Source: Plectrocnemia conspersa (Eukaryota > Arthropoda > Insecta > Trichoptera > Polycentropodidae). Taken from it: DNA of 64,000 bases. Positions 12,086 to 23,884 of the stretch are shown piece after piece. Under the pieces are notes generated by a model, which saw only the letters and a program-made list of their open reading frames with translations, ran no database searches and was not told the origin of the DNA. Made by a program: the position numbers and the translations under genes. Position 1 is the first letter of the stretch. Each line of letters opens with the position of its first letter. The stretch spans positions 1 through 64,000 of the forward strand of contig VTFK01000407.1 in assembly GCA_009617715.1 (NCBI GenBank). Reading direction: 5' to 3'.

Positions 12086-12224
12086 TTAGCTACCCCTGTC
12101 CCACCGCGCGTATCTGGGGGTCTCGGTTTGAAAGACAAAGTTGTGTCATTTAATCTAGACGGTGTCGAGTGTCGCGCTGGCGGTGCCCTGACGATTACTC
12201 AGACAACCAATCTGCCAGCCGGCG
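12086..12224 (+). CDS. Candidate internal exon A (no family recognised)
   Basis: A pyrimidine-rich tract ending TTTTCTCCAG (to 12085) and a GTGAGT donor at 12225 bound a 139-bp segment. One frame is open throughout, beginning LATPVPPRVSGGLGLKDKVV and ending TNLPAG. The same frame stays open beyond the donor to a stop near 12368. The segment is much richer in GC and CpG than its surroundings. I do not recognise the protein, no neighbouring exon is identified, and the length is not a multiple of three. Such a short open frame in GC-rich DNA can arise by chance, so a conserved non-coding element is an equal alternative. Confidence 0.25.
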
Positions 12225-13424
12225 GTGAGTGGCAACACTGGATGCCGCGGGACGCATTCCTCACGGTGCTCCTCCCCCCACCGTCGACACTCGCCTTGGC
12301 GAGTGAAATGAAAAATAACGAATCGGGGCGGAAAAGTGTCGCGGAATATAATTGCCGTACTAAATTTTAAATTAAATATACTAGCGTTTCCAACGACAAA
12401 CTGAGCTCAGAAACATTGCGCAACCTCTGATTTTTTGTGATGCAATAATCGTAAGGACAAACAAGGACAAGACCGTCAGATGGCCAATTGTGATATGGCA
12501 AATATGGTTTGAACCCTCCACTTGCCATAAAGCACGCCCGTTAATGGCTACGAGCTGACTCTTAATTATTGTCTATCGGCGCCATAAAAGCAACATACTT
12601 TCTTAATCGGACAATAAACATAACGGGACAATATTCTACGGATGAGGTTATTGTGTGATAAACGCACTAAGCCAATATTGCTGTAACAAGGAGCGACACC
12701 GATTGTAACCAATGTCAAAATCTCACATTAATTTTTCCTAATGCTTTGTGCATTTTTTTTATTAAAGCATAATAAAAGTAGTTCTAAAATTATTATCAAA
12801 ATTTTTTTTGTATTTTAGTTTTTGTGTCTTAAAAATTTATGACAAAATTTATTGTTGTCACATATTAATTTCAGGTGTTAAATAAGCAGTTTAAATATTA
12901 TTTGACACTTCATGTCAGTTTTGTTGTGTTTGGTATGTATCTTCCACTTCTTAAGAACATATTTCAACTTAAGAAAAACAAATTAACAAGTACTACGATA
13001 GTTAGACCAATGTTTTTTAAATGTATCCAGTGATAATTAATATTATTATCTACGTTGTCTAAATACATCTTGCTGTATAATATTTATTTAGTACCTATAG
13101 GTTCCAAATGAAGTAAATGCTTATAAATAGTATTGAACTTAGTAACTGAAATAAGTATTATATGCATTTTTTAATTTACTGTGTGAAAGGTTTTTGTAAT
13201 TATTCCATACTTAATCTTATGTCTATTTCAATTTATTTTATTTTCTCTTATAAACTAGAAAAGGTACATAAACCAGTAACTGGCGCTCAACTTTTTTGTA
13301 TTTTTATTTTTGTATCAAATCTACGTTGTCTATTGGAGTTACATTTTTAGATGACTTACATAGTTTTTATTTTTTCTTGCCCAAGTACTGTATTATTTTT
13401 AAAATTAAACTCTTTCTGTTTTAG
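12225..13424. other. GC-rich continuation to about 12710, then AT-rich spacer
   Basis: Positions 12225-12710 continue the moderately GC-rich island, for example GGCGCCATAAAAG near 12568, with no gene found. Positions 12710-13424 are AT-rich. A pyrimidine tract with TTTCTGTTTTAG closes the stretch as a possible splice acceptor. Confidence 0.35.
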
Positions 13425-13592
13425 AAGCCTGTCACGATGATTATTCTGCAGTTTATACGCAGTATACCACTACAGAATATACAGAAACTATACAGAAAGC
13501 CTGGCCAAAGTCATTTGCAGCACGACCATATTTTAACACTTTTGAGGCCGAAGAAAAGTGATTTTGGAGTCAAATACACGCCGGAATAGCTG
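13425..13592 (+). CDS. Candidate internal exon B, broken by one base (or untranslated exon)
   Basis: The segment follows CTCTTTCTGTTTTAG, a strong acceptor, and ends at GCTG before GTAAGT, a near-consensus donor. All three frames contain a stop. One frame reads ACHDDYSAVYTQYTTTEY and onwards for 44 codons to EAEEK, then meets TGA. If the AAAA run at about 13554 lacked one A, the frame would stay open to the donor. Frame 1 is open for 54 codons, ending YTPE before TAG. Higher GC and two good splice sites argue for an exon; the stops argue for a non-coding or decayed one. No protein family is recognised. An 845-bp TIR element begins 28 bp downstream. Confidence 0.35.
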
Positions 13593-13619
13593 GTAAGTTA
13601 CCACATACATATATAGATA

Positions 13620-14464
13620 AGGTTCGGTGATTATTGCTCACACGAATATTGCTCACAAGTTAACTTTTCACAGCAAAATTGGTCATAAATCGATCGTAAA
13701 ATAAACAAGTAACAATGTGAAAAAATCAATTGAAAAAAATATGAAATTAATAAATATTCTTATACTATTTTTAAATAATTATAATATTATTAATAAGGAC
13801 ACAAAGTAAATAAAAAATCAATGGATTGAATTAAGATATTAATAAATGAGCCGTTGATTTTGAAAGTGGGGCAAGTCCATATTATGTTATTGTTGGATAA
13901 TTAACGGTTTGCGTTTGAATTGATTTAAATATATTAGTAAGCAATAATAGACTTATTTTATTTTTTTTCATAAAAATGTCATATGCAATTATTATATTCG
14001 CGTTATTTAAACAAAATAAATGTTTTTAATAGGCCCAGTAGACTTACCTCACTTTCAAAAGCAATGATTTTATAAAAATTTTAATTTTAATTGGAATAAA
14101 AAAAAATTAAATAAGCTTAAATATTTATACAGTATTTTTAAAATAATTTTATGAGATTTTACAAAAAAAAATCCGAGTTAAATGTGGCAAGTAAATATTT
14201 TTTATATAAAAATCGAAAGCATATGGATAATTTTAATTATAAAACCTGCAGATTTCTTAAACTTAAATAAATCAATAAGCAGTGATAGATATAAATATAA
14301 TTATATAAAGCTGAACGTTTAAAAAATAAATTAAAGCAAATTAATGCAATATATTTAATTATTATTGTATATAGGAAATATGTTTTTTCGCAATAACTAT
14401 AAAAAGTGTCTTACGAGCGATCGATTTGTCACCGATTTTAATGTGAGCAATAGACCGTTCACCA
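13620..14464. mobile_element. Foldback TIR element with TA flanks
   Basis: The outer inverted repeats span about 85 bp. The left end has TTATTGCTCAC and AAATCGATCG, and the complement of the right end has CTATTGCTCAC and AAATCGATCG. A second inverted pair lies inside: TTTTGAAAGTGGGGCAAGTC near 13858, and its partner GACTTACCTCACTTTCAAAA near 14041. TA stands at 13618-13619 and 14465-14466, consistent with a Tc1/mariner-type MITE. There is no transposase. The AT-rich middle is unremarkable. Confidence 0.65.
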
Positions 14465-14700
14465 TAGAAAAATTTAGATGCCGCTATCAGGTGGTGGAGT
14501 TGAAATGGCAGGTCTTGGAGCTCGGGAGTCTTCATTGGCGGGTCGAGTTGTATTATTGTCGGCTGTGATTTTGATCAAGCAGCTAGAAGTTGTGTTTCTC
14601 TCTGAACAATCCGCTGTGTTGAAGCAAATAGAGTATATCATTCATATTAAGACTTTTTTTAATATAAGTAAACACAATAGAATCAAATAAAGAACATCTA
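14465..14700. other. Short spacer
   Basis: Moderately GC-rich at 14480-14560, with two overlapping short frames that I take as chance. No feature is supported. Confidence 0.3.
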
Positions 14701-15133
14701 AACCGAATTTTGACCAATAGGAGAGCGCAAAAAACAATTATCTCTTCTCAGAAGTCAAAAATCCACGTCAAAAGCAATAAAATCGTGTCGTCGCCGTCGC
14801 AGTGGGAACGCTCGTTACCGAGCGTTCCCACTGCGACGCCGCCGACACGATTTTATTGCTTTTGACGTGAATTTTTGCCTTCTGAGAAGTGATAATTGTT
14901 TTTGCGCCCTCCTATTGACCAAAATTCGGTTTGAATATACTTTGATTAGTCTTTTATATCAAAAGTATACAGTAATATCAATTAGGTTGCTATCACATTT
15001 TAAAACATAATGTAATATTCAAATGCAGACAAACTTTGGAGCAATATAAATCTCCAGAGTTTGTCTGCATTTTATTGCTTTCGACTTCTGAGAAGTACGC
15101 CCTCCTATTGACTGAAATTCGGTTTGAATACTT
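14701..15133 (+). repeat. Foldback repeat family P, copy 2, with distal hairpin
   Basis: The palindrome runs 14701-14931 around TTAC at 14815-14818, with arms about 92 percent alike. A family-specific spacer follows, then a second hairpin at 15021-15072 whose arms begin ATGCAGACAAACTTTGGA and end TTTGTCTGCAT. A partial repeat of the right arm (TTTTATTGCTTTCGACTTCT to GAAATTCGGTTTGAAT) follows at 15069-15130, with an internal deletion. Confidence 0.85.
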
Positions 15134-16675
15134 TAACTAGGCATTTTGATTTTTAGATGATTTTCAATTTTCAAAAAATGAGAAACCTTGACTTTATTTT
15201 TTCTTATTTTACTATAAATATGAAGTTCAAATGTAACGTGTTGTAATGGCTCATTAAAAATATCGCTAAAATACTAATATTTATTTGGAAAGGACGCGCG
15301 CTAGGCCTTACATTCCATCATGTGCATTATACTATTTTTCTTCCCTTTAAGTTATCCATCACCGGATTGACCATATGGACTATTTATCTTTTGTTGACCT
15401 GGTCTGATCTATGTTACCATGTTACTCTTGTAATTCTACCTGTTATTTTTTTAACATTATGACTCTTTTACTAGACATTCTAATTTTTCAATGATTTTTA
15501 TTTCTCGAGAACCTTTGATGATAAAGTATTCAAGATACATTTTTACGTATTATTTTAAAATAACTATTTAAAATACATGTCATCTAAAGTATAATCACAC
15601 ATCCTCGTTATTTTTTTTTGTTGAAAAAATTTTCGTTGTGGGAAAATTTCTCTCGTTTTGTGTTGATGTTGGTTTAATCGACAAGGCTTTAAATGATACT
15701 TTTATTTGTTCTCTTTTTCTTATTTAAATATTTTAACTTATTTCTCCATTTATCCGTAAGATCTTGATTTTCACAAACTAAAAAAGAACTTTCTCTAATT
15801 GCTGCTTCAATGTTCAAGTTTCGATTTCTTCAATAGATTCTTAAGATTTAATGGAGTCGCTTGGGTCATTAGAATTCGTCAAGCCATTAAATAATTTGCG
15901 AATAACACAATAAGTTATTCTTTTTTTGACTGGTGAAAGATTCTAGTTACTTTCTGTTTGTATTCTGGTTTATTCGATAATATAATTTCTCTTTAATTGA
16001 TAGTTGAAAATTCGAGTTTAGCTCAGAAATAATATTCATTCTTATCGGAACGCGTTCTCAGATCACCAAAGCAAAGATAAAGCCGCCGGCCGGTCAGAGC
16101 AACTATTTTGATAAAATACGTATGAAATAGTTTTTTTCTGAGAATTCTTTATTTTTATTTTCATTTTATTAAACTAAATAAAAGTTGATTAAAAACACGA
16201 CGATACATTTACATATAGTGACAATCAACTAATAACAAAAATTGTTTCTTATACAAATTATTGAGTACTTGCGATTTTTATCCTTTTTTCATTACAATTT
16301 ACAAGGCACAAAACCTACATTGAAAAGAAATTGCCAACATAAAACATTTTTGAATAATTTTGTCAAAGTAAAAGTAGCAAAAACTATTTTGCACAACTTA
16401 TTACTAATAAACTAATTATTTAGAATATTTTATTTTTATTTTATTTATCGTGCTAGTTGAATTTAATGGCTTTAACTATATAAAATACATTTTTATCGTG
16501 TTAACACGTTGAATTTTACTCGAATTTCTGCTTATTGCCGATCACTGTTGATTTTTTACGATTATTACCCGAGCAACAGATTGACGATTTTCATGCGAGG
16601 ACGTACCATTGTTTGCTCTCATTTTATATGTCGTTTTTTATACAGCGTCATATATTTATTTCCAAAAAAATAAAT
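15134..16675. other. AT-rich spacer with possible coding remnant
   Basis: A minus-strand stretch at about 15690-15815 reads EAAIRESSFLVCENQDLTDK and on to NKSII before a stop. This lysine-rich helix-like text could be a transposon protein tail but matches no family I know. Positions 15283-15306 resemble 50463-50486 (TTGGAAAGGACG-GCTAG). A CCGCCGGCCGG-rich spot lies near 16083. The rest is featureless. Confidence 0.25.
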
Positions 16676-17795
16676 ATTGAAAACCGCATCGTATTCTGTG
16701 TCTACATTCACTGAAATAAAACCGGCAGGCCGGGATGGTTCTATTGCTGACACGTGTTGCAGCGGAAAAATTGCTCATAAATTTCATGACGAAAAAAAAA
16801 GTGTGTACTACACAAAATGGGGGGACAGTTGGTGTTTGGGTTTGGTTCGATCTGAAAATTTTGCATATTCATAATTTACGGGGAAAGTTAGGGGTACTAA
16901 ATGATTGTTATTATTCACTAACATGCACGATGCAGTTTTTTTAAAGGACGAGAATTAATATTTTTAATATAAATTAAATATATATCTACTCTACAAGTCA
17001 TGAAATATTTTCATAAACATTTTTTAATGCTTATTTACTTGTACCTCTAGTCAAACAAACACAACTGCATTTAATTTCTCTAAATTCTGTTTAAACCTAG
17101 GGGGTTTTAACAAGTACAAGGTTAGGGGTAATCAGCAATAATAATTTCTAGTCGTTCTCTGTGTGTGTTGCGCTCTTACACGGAGAGCACCGGCGAAATG
17201 ATTTAATTGAATAATATAAGTGAGCAATAAGCGGCGTTGGGTGTAAGCCAGGCTACACATCTTCCGAACGGGAATGGCTTTAGGAAAATGAACATGGAAT
17301 TATTTGTAGTGTTTATGGATTCAAAGCACGGAGACACTACCTGCTTGCCACTTAGTTGCAAGTGTCGGCCGATTTATTCGGCGGATCCACCCGACTTTGC
17401 GAAACCGTGATCGCGAATGTATTATAATGGCAAAACTCCAATTATACTACTGTTATGATGCACAAATTAAAATTTTAATATTATTCCTACATACAACCAT
17501 TCAGCATAAAATATTCCATATTTCAAATCAAGTACGCAATTTATTGTATTGAAATATTTTTTAACCAATTTTATTGTGCAAATAATGCACATACATCACC
17601 AGCTACACGCGCTCCGCATACTGAAGCTGAGCATCTTCAACACCTTGTAACAAACATTAGTGATTTGCATACTAAATCTTTATTTCTACTTAAACGTCAC
17701 TCTCAAGTCTTCGACGAATGGATTTTTAGAATTTTATATATTTGTTTTTTGTAAATTTCGCAAGGGAATTAAATCTATAAAATGTAAAAATGTTA
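16676..17795. promoter_or_regulatory. Two GC-richer non-coding islands
   Basis: Blocks 16680-16920 and 17095-17425 are richer in GC than their flanks and have few homopolymers. The first contains TGCATATTCATAATTTACG. The second has TGATTTAATTGAATAATATAAG and an inverted pair near GTCGGCCGATTTATTCGGCGG. Open frames here have no ATG or no domain. They are read as possible enhancers by inference. Positions 17430-17795 are AT-rich. Confidence 0.3.
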
Positions 17796-18653
17796 TGCCT
17801 GCACTACACTCTCTGGAAGCTTCAAGCGCTTCCGAGCATTGTCAGCGACCGAAGTCGGTCATGTTAAGTGACGAGAGAGAGAGAGATAATGATATGGTGT
17901 TTCGCAAACTGAGATATAACGAGTAACTCGGTTCAATTTCTGTATGCGCGTAGGCGTCCTATGATTAACACGCATGTCGAGCGCTGCATCGTGGTCACGT
18001 TGTCAAGTTATAATACCACATGCTTATCAGGGACTTCAACAGACTCTTACTGACATCTTTGAATATTTTAGGGCACCAAAAAAAATTAATTATATTTTTG
18101 ATAGTATATTCTTTTAACAAATATCGATACTATTATTTTTTTCATATAAAATTAAATATTTAAAAAATAATTAGTGGTACTTGATTTTGTTAAAAAAAAT
18201 CCTTATGTATTTTCCTAGATCGGTTTATATAAATGTCACACCATAACGAATTGTTATTTAGAATCAATGGCGACAAATTCTAGGATAATCACAGATGTGG
18301 TGTTCGTATTCTGAAATATCATTTTTATGCCTTATGGCATTTTGCAAAAGCCGACAAAGATTTTGCGTAAATTGAATATTTACGACCGAAAAGTTTTCAT
18401 TGATATTGTATTGGTGAGTGCCCACACAAACTTTTAGCGTAATTTTAATAAAATGACAATTTAAAAATTGCGATTATTTGGCACTTTTTTCGATCGCGCG
18501 CAAATATGCCGGCTGTACGTGACAGAAGCGGCCGTCCGGACGTCATTCATATGAAATTTGCGACAGTGTGGTCGCTCACTCAAAGTCGTAGATCTCGGCC
18601 GACTTCAGTTGTAACTTTAGTTCAGACAACTTCCAGAGAGTGTAGTGCAGGCA
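17796..18653 (-). mobile_element. TIR DNA transposon E, copy 2 (858 bp), TTA target duplication
   Basis: The element begins TGCCTGCACTACACTCTCTG and ends with the exact inverse, CAGAGAGTGTAGTGCAGGCA. TTA lies directly outside both ends (17793-17795 and 18654-18656), the 3-bp duplication expected of PIF/Harbinger elements. The interior is the reverse complement of copy 1 at 6933-8000, with about 190 bp missing near the left end. No transposase is coded, so it depends on an element elsewhere. Confidence 0.8.
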
Positions 18654-18656
18654 TTA

Positions 18657-20019
18657 CAATTTTTATAAATATGATACAGTGAATTAAAATTCGTGCGAAT
18701 GTACTTTAACACATCCATGTCATCAACATATAATATTCTAAGTTCTGAATTACGACATGTATGTCATTAAAAAAAGTAAAATATCAGAAGAACCAAATTT
18801 GATATCTACAATCTTCCAAATCAATCATAGCAATTAGCCACTTACTAATAAGATATTAATAGTAAAGTAAAATAATATAAGTTTAAGTAACAACTAAAGA
18901 TAACTTAGTGATCTAAATTTATCTTAACCATTTGCGTGACACATTTTTTTCATATTATGTAAGAATTAACAACAATTTCTTAATTAAAAAGAGGGATATA
19001 AAATAGCAACAACTTTTTTAAATGAAAAACAATCGTAATATTTTTTATTCACTAATAAAAACATGTTGAACAATAATTTTACATCTTTTCTTTATATATT
19101 ACAATTTTCTTATTATTTCTTAGATTTTAGTATTAGGCATTTTTTTGTAAATATAAATATAATATTTACGTCACGAAAATAAGGTTTATTTTACCTATTT
19201 TTCACATACACATATTCCGTGTACACCTTTTTAATATCTGACACTAATTAAGTTAAATCTTTTTATATGTCCTTCATTTTGACAACTGCATACAATACAT
19301 CTCAAATTATCATAAGCTAAATTTGTAGTTAAAATATGTGGTTGATTTTTTTTGCAACCATTTCCGATCATTTTTTAAGTATACTTAATTATACTATTTT
19401 ATTAAATAATATAAGCATTTAGAATCATAAAAAAAAATGTTAAAGGTTACTATTTCTAATATTTTAGAGTTTTTCTATCATTAAGGTAATTACATTTAAA
19501 AACATCTCAAAGATAATACATTTTTTTTTAGAGTGACAAATATTAATCATATAATTAAGCATTATTATCAGTAAGCAATAAAGTATTTTTTTAATTTTAA
19601 AAACGCTTTCTTGTAAAATGTAGCTATAATTTTACCTTATAAATCAAAATCTATGTTAGTAAATCCATTGAAATAAGTGTTTTCTTATATGTTTTTTTAT
19701 TCTTAATTTAATTTTGAGTCAAATGATTAAATTTTTAGTTGTATTTATTTATCTGTAAAACTTTTGAGCTCTATTTATTTTATACGTTTTTATATATATA
19801 TATAAAACAGACTTTTTCTATATATGACGACAGAAAGTTGAAAATTTATTTATTTTATTTTATTAATTTATTTAGCTAATGTAGCTAATTTTTAAATAAG
19901 GGATAGTTAAAGCACGGTGTATTTTAAATATTGCGTTATCTTTGGATATGTAAAATACTATATACAAAGCATTCTGTGCCCTTTTTGTCTTTGATAAATT
20001 GATAATTAAATCACTTACA
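18657..20019. other. AT-rich gene-free stretch
   Basis: About 1.4 kb of very AT-rich DNA with A and T runs and a short TA array near 19794. No repeat family, RNA or protein is recognised. Confidence 0.5.
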
Positions 20020-21370
20020 CAATACCCGACAAAAAGCACCGATCACACCTTCGCCTTCGCCCCTGAAAAAATCCCTTTCAAATTATAATCTCGCATATAA
20101 AAATATGCAAACGCCTGTGAGGAGTATGGGGATGAGTGCCGCAAATTCAAGTGGCCCGCGGAGTTTTCCGAAAACCCTTAAAACTCACCCCTTCGGGGCC
20201 AAACAATAAACAATAAAGAACGAAAGGGTTATCGCCTCACACGCGTGTTGTTTCAATGTGTACACACACGCGTACATATACATAATAATATAATATTTTC
20301 CAACGCCCAGATGTCTAATGGCTGAGCGCCACTTGCTCGATATTACCTTTATGCTGTGTTATCCCTTTTCTAATTAGCCCCATAACATAATGCTAACTGT
20401 GATATGTGTTACCTCCAGCGCCCGTATGTTCAAATGTGCGAAATCATATTCGTATATATTTTAATTACTATTTTCTCGTATTGTGTGAGAGCTCTGAGGG
20501 AAACGGGTGTGCGTGAATGGATTCCGATAAATAGAATGGGCCAGTTAAGGTGTTATAAACGCTCTCCCCCGACCTCTCTCGGCGTGTGACAAACGGGATA
20601 ATTGAAAAATCGTTATCCGTTATAACGGATCGCGTCACGATTGCATTGTCGTTAGCGCTGCGTGTGTGTTTAAGTCATAATTCACGGAAATATAACGAGT
20701 GATGTTGGTTAAGATACCGCTAAAATGAATACTGCATTGAATCGTATTTTGTTATATTAAAAAATACAAACTTATAGATTCCTACATTTTTAATTAGTTT
20801 TCTTTAACAAAACCTATTTGTACTATGGATGCCACAATAAATTAAAAATACAATAATAAAAAAAAAATTTAAATATTTTTATTGGTAGTAAATTAGTTAC
20901 AATATTGTGCCTTACAATACAGACACGAAAATCACTCATTCTCAACTGAAGAGAGTAGGGCGAACTTCCGCACCCTTCCAGACAACTCTCAGCGGCGGCT
21001 CCGACCACAACTGTCAACCCTTGACAACGTCTTCATCGACGTTCGTTCTCATTTGGTCGCAGCGACCGCAGGCGAATCTGCGGCCCCACCTTCCTCGCCC
21101 GTCATGTTGCGTTTTTGTTCTCTCAGTAGAGACTATTTACTAATTGGAAATTATTGAGAGGCCGACGCCGGAATATCGGCGTGTTAATTAGTGCGGAGTC
21201 AGCGCCATCTGATTGGAATTGAAACAGCCGGCCCTGTGTAATGTGTGTAAAAAATTGTGCGCCCGGCACCTAATGATTACTACGACCCTTTACTTTTGAC
21301 CGCTTGTGCCGAGCGGTTGAGTACTGCGCGGAGCCAATGGGTTATATTTTGCTATGAAGGAATAGAAAAA
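20020..21370. promoter_or_regulatory. Large GC-richer non-coding island cluster
   Basis: Blocks 20020-20740 and 20900-21350 stand out for GC, CpG and lack of repeats. TAATTAG occurs at 20371-20377 and TTAATTAG near 21184. GGATAACGATTT-type inverted words lie near 20597-20632. A 78-codon frame at 20907-21143 starts without ATG and has no domain. This is the longest island of the window. The interpretation as regulatory DNA is inference. Confidence 0.35.
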
Positions 21371-22171
21371 AATATATAATTATATATTTTTTTTTGTTTA
21401 GTAAAGCATGATGCAGCACTACTTTTAAAAAAATTTAGCGTTAACACCAGACATTGTTTTAGGTTTAAAAATATTTTTTTTAATTATTTCGACTGTGTCG
21501 TTGGTAGATATTTTCGATGCTCAGCCGTCCGTGGATCATTGAGGCGTAGTGGAGTCGCAGGCGCGACTAACTGAAATTCAGACGCGCGTGTGCCGTGTCT
21601 TTTACTGATTTTAATGTATCGCTACACTTCTAAATTTTAATTTTAAATTGATTTTATACGATTGTTTAGTATTACAAATAAGGTCTACTTTGTTATCAAA
21701 ATGACACAGTAGCTTGGCGAGATTGAAGACGTATACGTATATATTTATTTTATATTTCACACAAAATTGTTAAAATTAATTGTTACATATTTTTCCAGAG
21801 CCGTCGCAGTATACTCCACTTGATAATTGCCGTCATGGAAGAGTTCTAATTGGTTCAATACAAATCGGACTCTCGAATATTTTCATTGCGGGTCGCACAA
21901 CATGACACCAGACCTGAGGGTGTCTCGTGGACCTCCTTTATTGCACACCCTAATTGAAATATAGCAAACGAGTTACACTGGACACTTAAACACCCACACG
22001 AAAGTAAATATTTTTAATTACTTAAAAATAAATCAACATTTTTTACGACTGATTATAAATATCGACTAATATTTTAACCACAAAGTTGCAAATATATATA
22101 TATTTAAATATATATGATAAAAATAGACTTTTTATAACCATATTACAAGTGAGAATCAAATAAAGCACATC
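21371..22171. promoter_or_regulatory. GC-richer islands 21490-21620 and 21800-21990
   Basis: Two short islands are separated by AT-rich DNA. The second follows TTTTTCCAG and could be an acceptor, but its frame closes after 16 codons, so I do not call an exon. ACCCTAATTGAAAT near 21948 is a homeodomain-like word. Positions 21995-22171 are AT-rich. Confidence 0.25.
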
Positions 22172-22550
22172 TAAACTGAATTTTACCCAATAGGAGAGCG
22201 CAAAAAAACAATTATCACTTCTCAGAAGTCAAAAATCCACGTCAAAAGCAATAAAATCGTGTCGGCACCGTTGCAGTGGAAACGCTCGTTACCGAGCGTT
22301 CCCACTGCAACGCCGCCGACACGATTTTATTGCTTTTGACGTGAATTTTTGCCTTCTGAGAAGTGATAATTGTTTTTGCGCCCTCCTATTGAGCAAAATT
22401 CGGTTTAAATATACTTTGATCAGTCTTCTTGTATCAAAAGTATATAGTAATATCAATTAGGTAGCTATCATATTTTTAAAACATAATGTAAAATCCAAGT
22501 GCAGACATACTTTGGAGCAATATAAAGGTCCAAAGTTTGTCTGCATTTGA
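22172..22550 (+). repeat. Foldback repeat family P, copy 3, with distal hairpin
   Basis: The palindrome covers 22172-22407 around TTAC at 22289-22292. Both arms carry CGTTGCAGTGG where copies 1 and 2 have CGTCGCAGTGG, a paired change. The distal hairpin at 22499-22548 has arms GCAGACATACTTTGGA and TCCAAAGTTTGTCTGC. Confidence 0.85.
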
Positions 22551-22667
22551 ATATGTGCATTTATAAATATCCTAAACAATAGATACAGTCAGTGCCAATA
22601 CATAGAAATTTATTTTTTAAGCAAATCCAAAAGTTTGGTATTTAATATGATTGGAAGCACTAAATCG

Positions 22668-22735
22668 CAGTTCCCACTGCGACAGCGCCGACACGATTTA
22701 ATTACTTTTGAAGTGAATTCTGCTCCTCTGAACCT
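22668..22735 (+). repeat. Family P right-arm fragment
   Basis: CAGTTCCCACTGCGACAGCG followed by CCGACACGATTTAATTACTT is the right half of the palindrome without its left partner. It is mutated in the core. Confidence 0.7.
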
Positions 22736-23127
22736 CAGCAACATTTGCAAGCCTATGAAATAAAAAACTGATCTTTACGAATCTTTATGTTTCTTCACAA
22801 TATTTTGGACTGCGTTTATTAATTAGTAATTAAAACTACTGTATTTTTTTTTTTTTTGTAAATATGACATAAAATACAATAGTATTCGTTTTATATATTC
22901 AATATTTTTTAGCCTATAATGAAAAAAAAATCTAGAAGCATATAAAAAATCTATAATCTGTAAAAAATTTCGCAGTAAATATTTCGTGTAACGGGGTCAA
23001 CTGCAAGTTCAATAAAAATATATTTGGAGAGATTTTTTTAAAGACCATTTAGTGAAAAAAAATTCGATTCTCACTTATTGCAAGTCGTAATATTGTTATA
23101 AAAAGTATTATTAAGAATACTAGACAA
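22736..23127. other. AT-rich spacer
   Basis: No feature is seen. A T run of 14 lies near 22844. Confidence 0.4.
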
Positions 23128-23300
23128 TCGAGCTGTTTCCACTGTAATACAACGGCACGATTTTATTGCTTTTGCTGTGGAAAATTGCATGTCATTGAAT
23201 GAAATACTATTAATCTTAAGGAAATGGAAATATTAAAAAACGACCACTGACTGGCCAACTTTTGACCTCCACCCCCTGAAAAAAGCTGAAATAACGTCTC
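23128..23300 (-). repeat. Family P fragment, reverse orientation
   Basis: CGGCACGATTTTATTGCTTT is followed by GCATGTCATTGAATG and CGACCACTGACTGGCCAA. This is the complement of the leader segment seen at 9270-9400 and 40920-41035. The copy is cut off at the start of the TTGGGCGA element at 23305. Confidence 0.7.
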
Positions 23301-23884
23301 TGATAGGTACGCGACAATTGGGCGATTCCGGTCAATTGGGCGATGGTTAATTGGGCGACGGTCATATGGGCGACAGAAATTAAAAAAAAATTGCACGCTT
23401 TGCTTTATTGTAAATATTAATAAAATATACATTAAAACGAAAAAGTATATTAAATGAAAAACAATTTTATTTTTAAATTATTAACTCATATTATAATTAT
23501 ATGTAATACCTCGTAAATATTCTATGATATTTTCTCTATTGTACCTCAAAACTTTTATAAAAATTATTTGGTCTATTCTTTTCATAAAGATATCCATTTC
23601 AAACATATGTTTCCTTGTCTTTTTGACTTAATATATAAACTATGGTAACCCAAATTAGTCGTTCTCATCAATGATCTTTAAAAAACAATTATCTATAAAT
23701 AACACATAAAATATAGCCCACATGTGAATAAAAAAATACATACTTATTTTCTTGCTGTACTGAATTTTTTACCAAAAACACAATGACACTCTGTGACAGA
23801 ATGTTTTAAAACCACGACAAAAATACTTTTCAAAGACGCAACGAAACTTGTTGCGAACGTTTTCAATCAAAATTTAAAAGTATA

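Noticed and set aside
15690..15815. Coding exon on the minus strand
   Set aside because: Short, stops on both sides, no splice sites and no known domain. It is mentioned only as a possible relic.
20907..21143. 78-codon frame without ATG
   Set aside because: No start, no domain, no splice context. GC-rich DNA gives such frames by chance.
21800..21850. Exon after TTTTTCCAG
   Set aside because: The frame closes after 16 codons and no donor is in reach.
23163..23432. Minus-strand protein with RRPI-type repeats
   Set aside because: It is the translation of the TTGGGCGA terminal repeats of a transposon.
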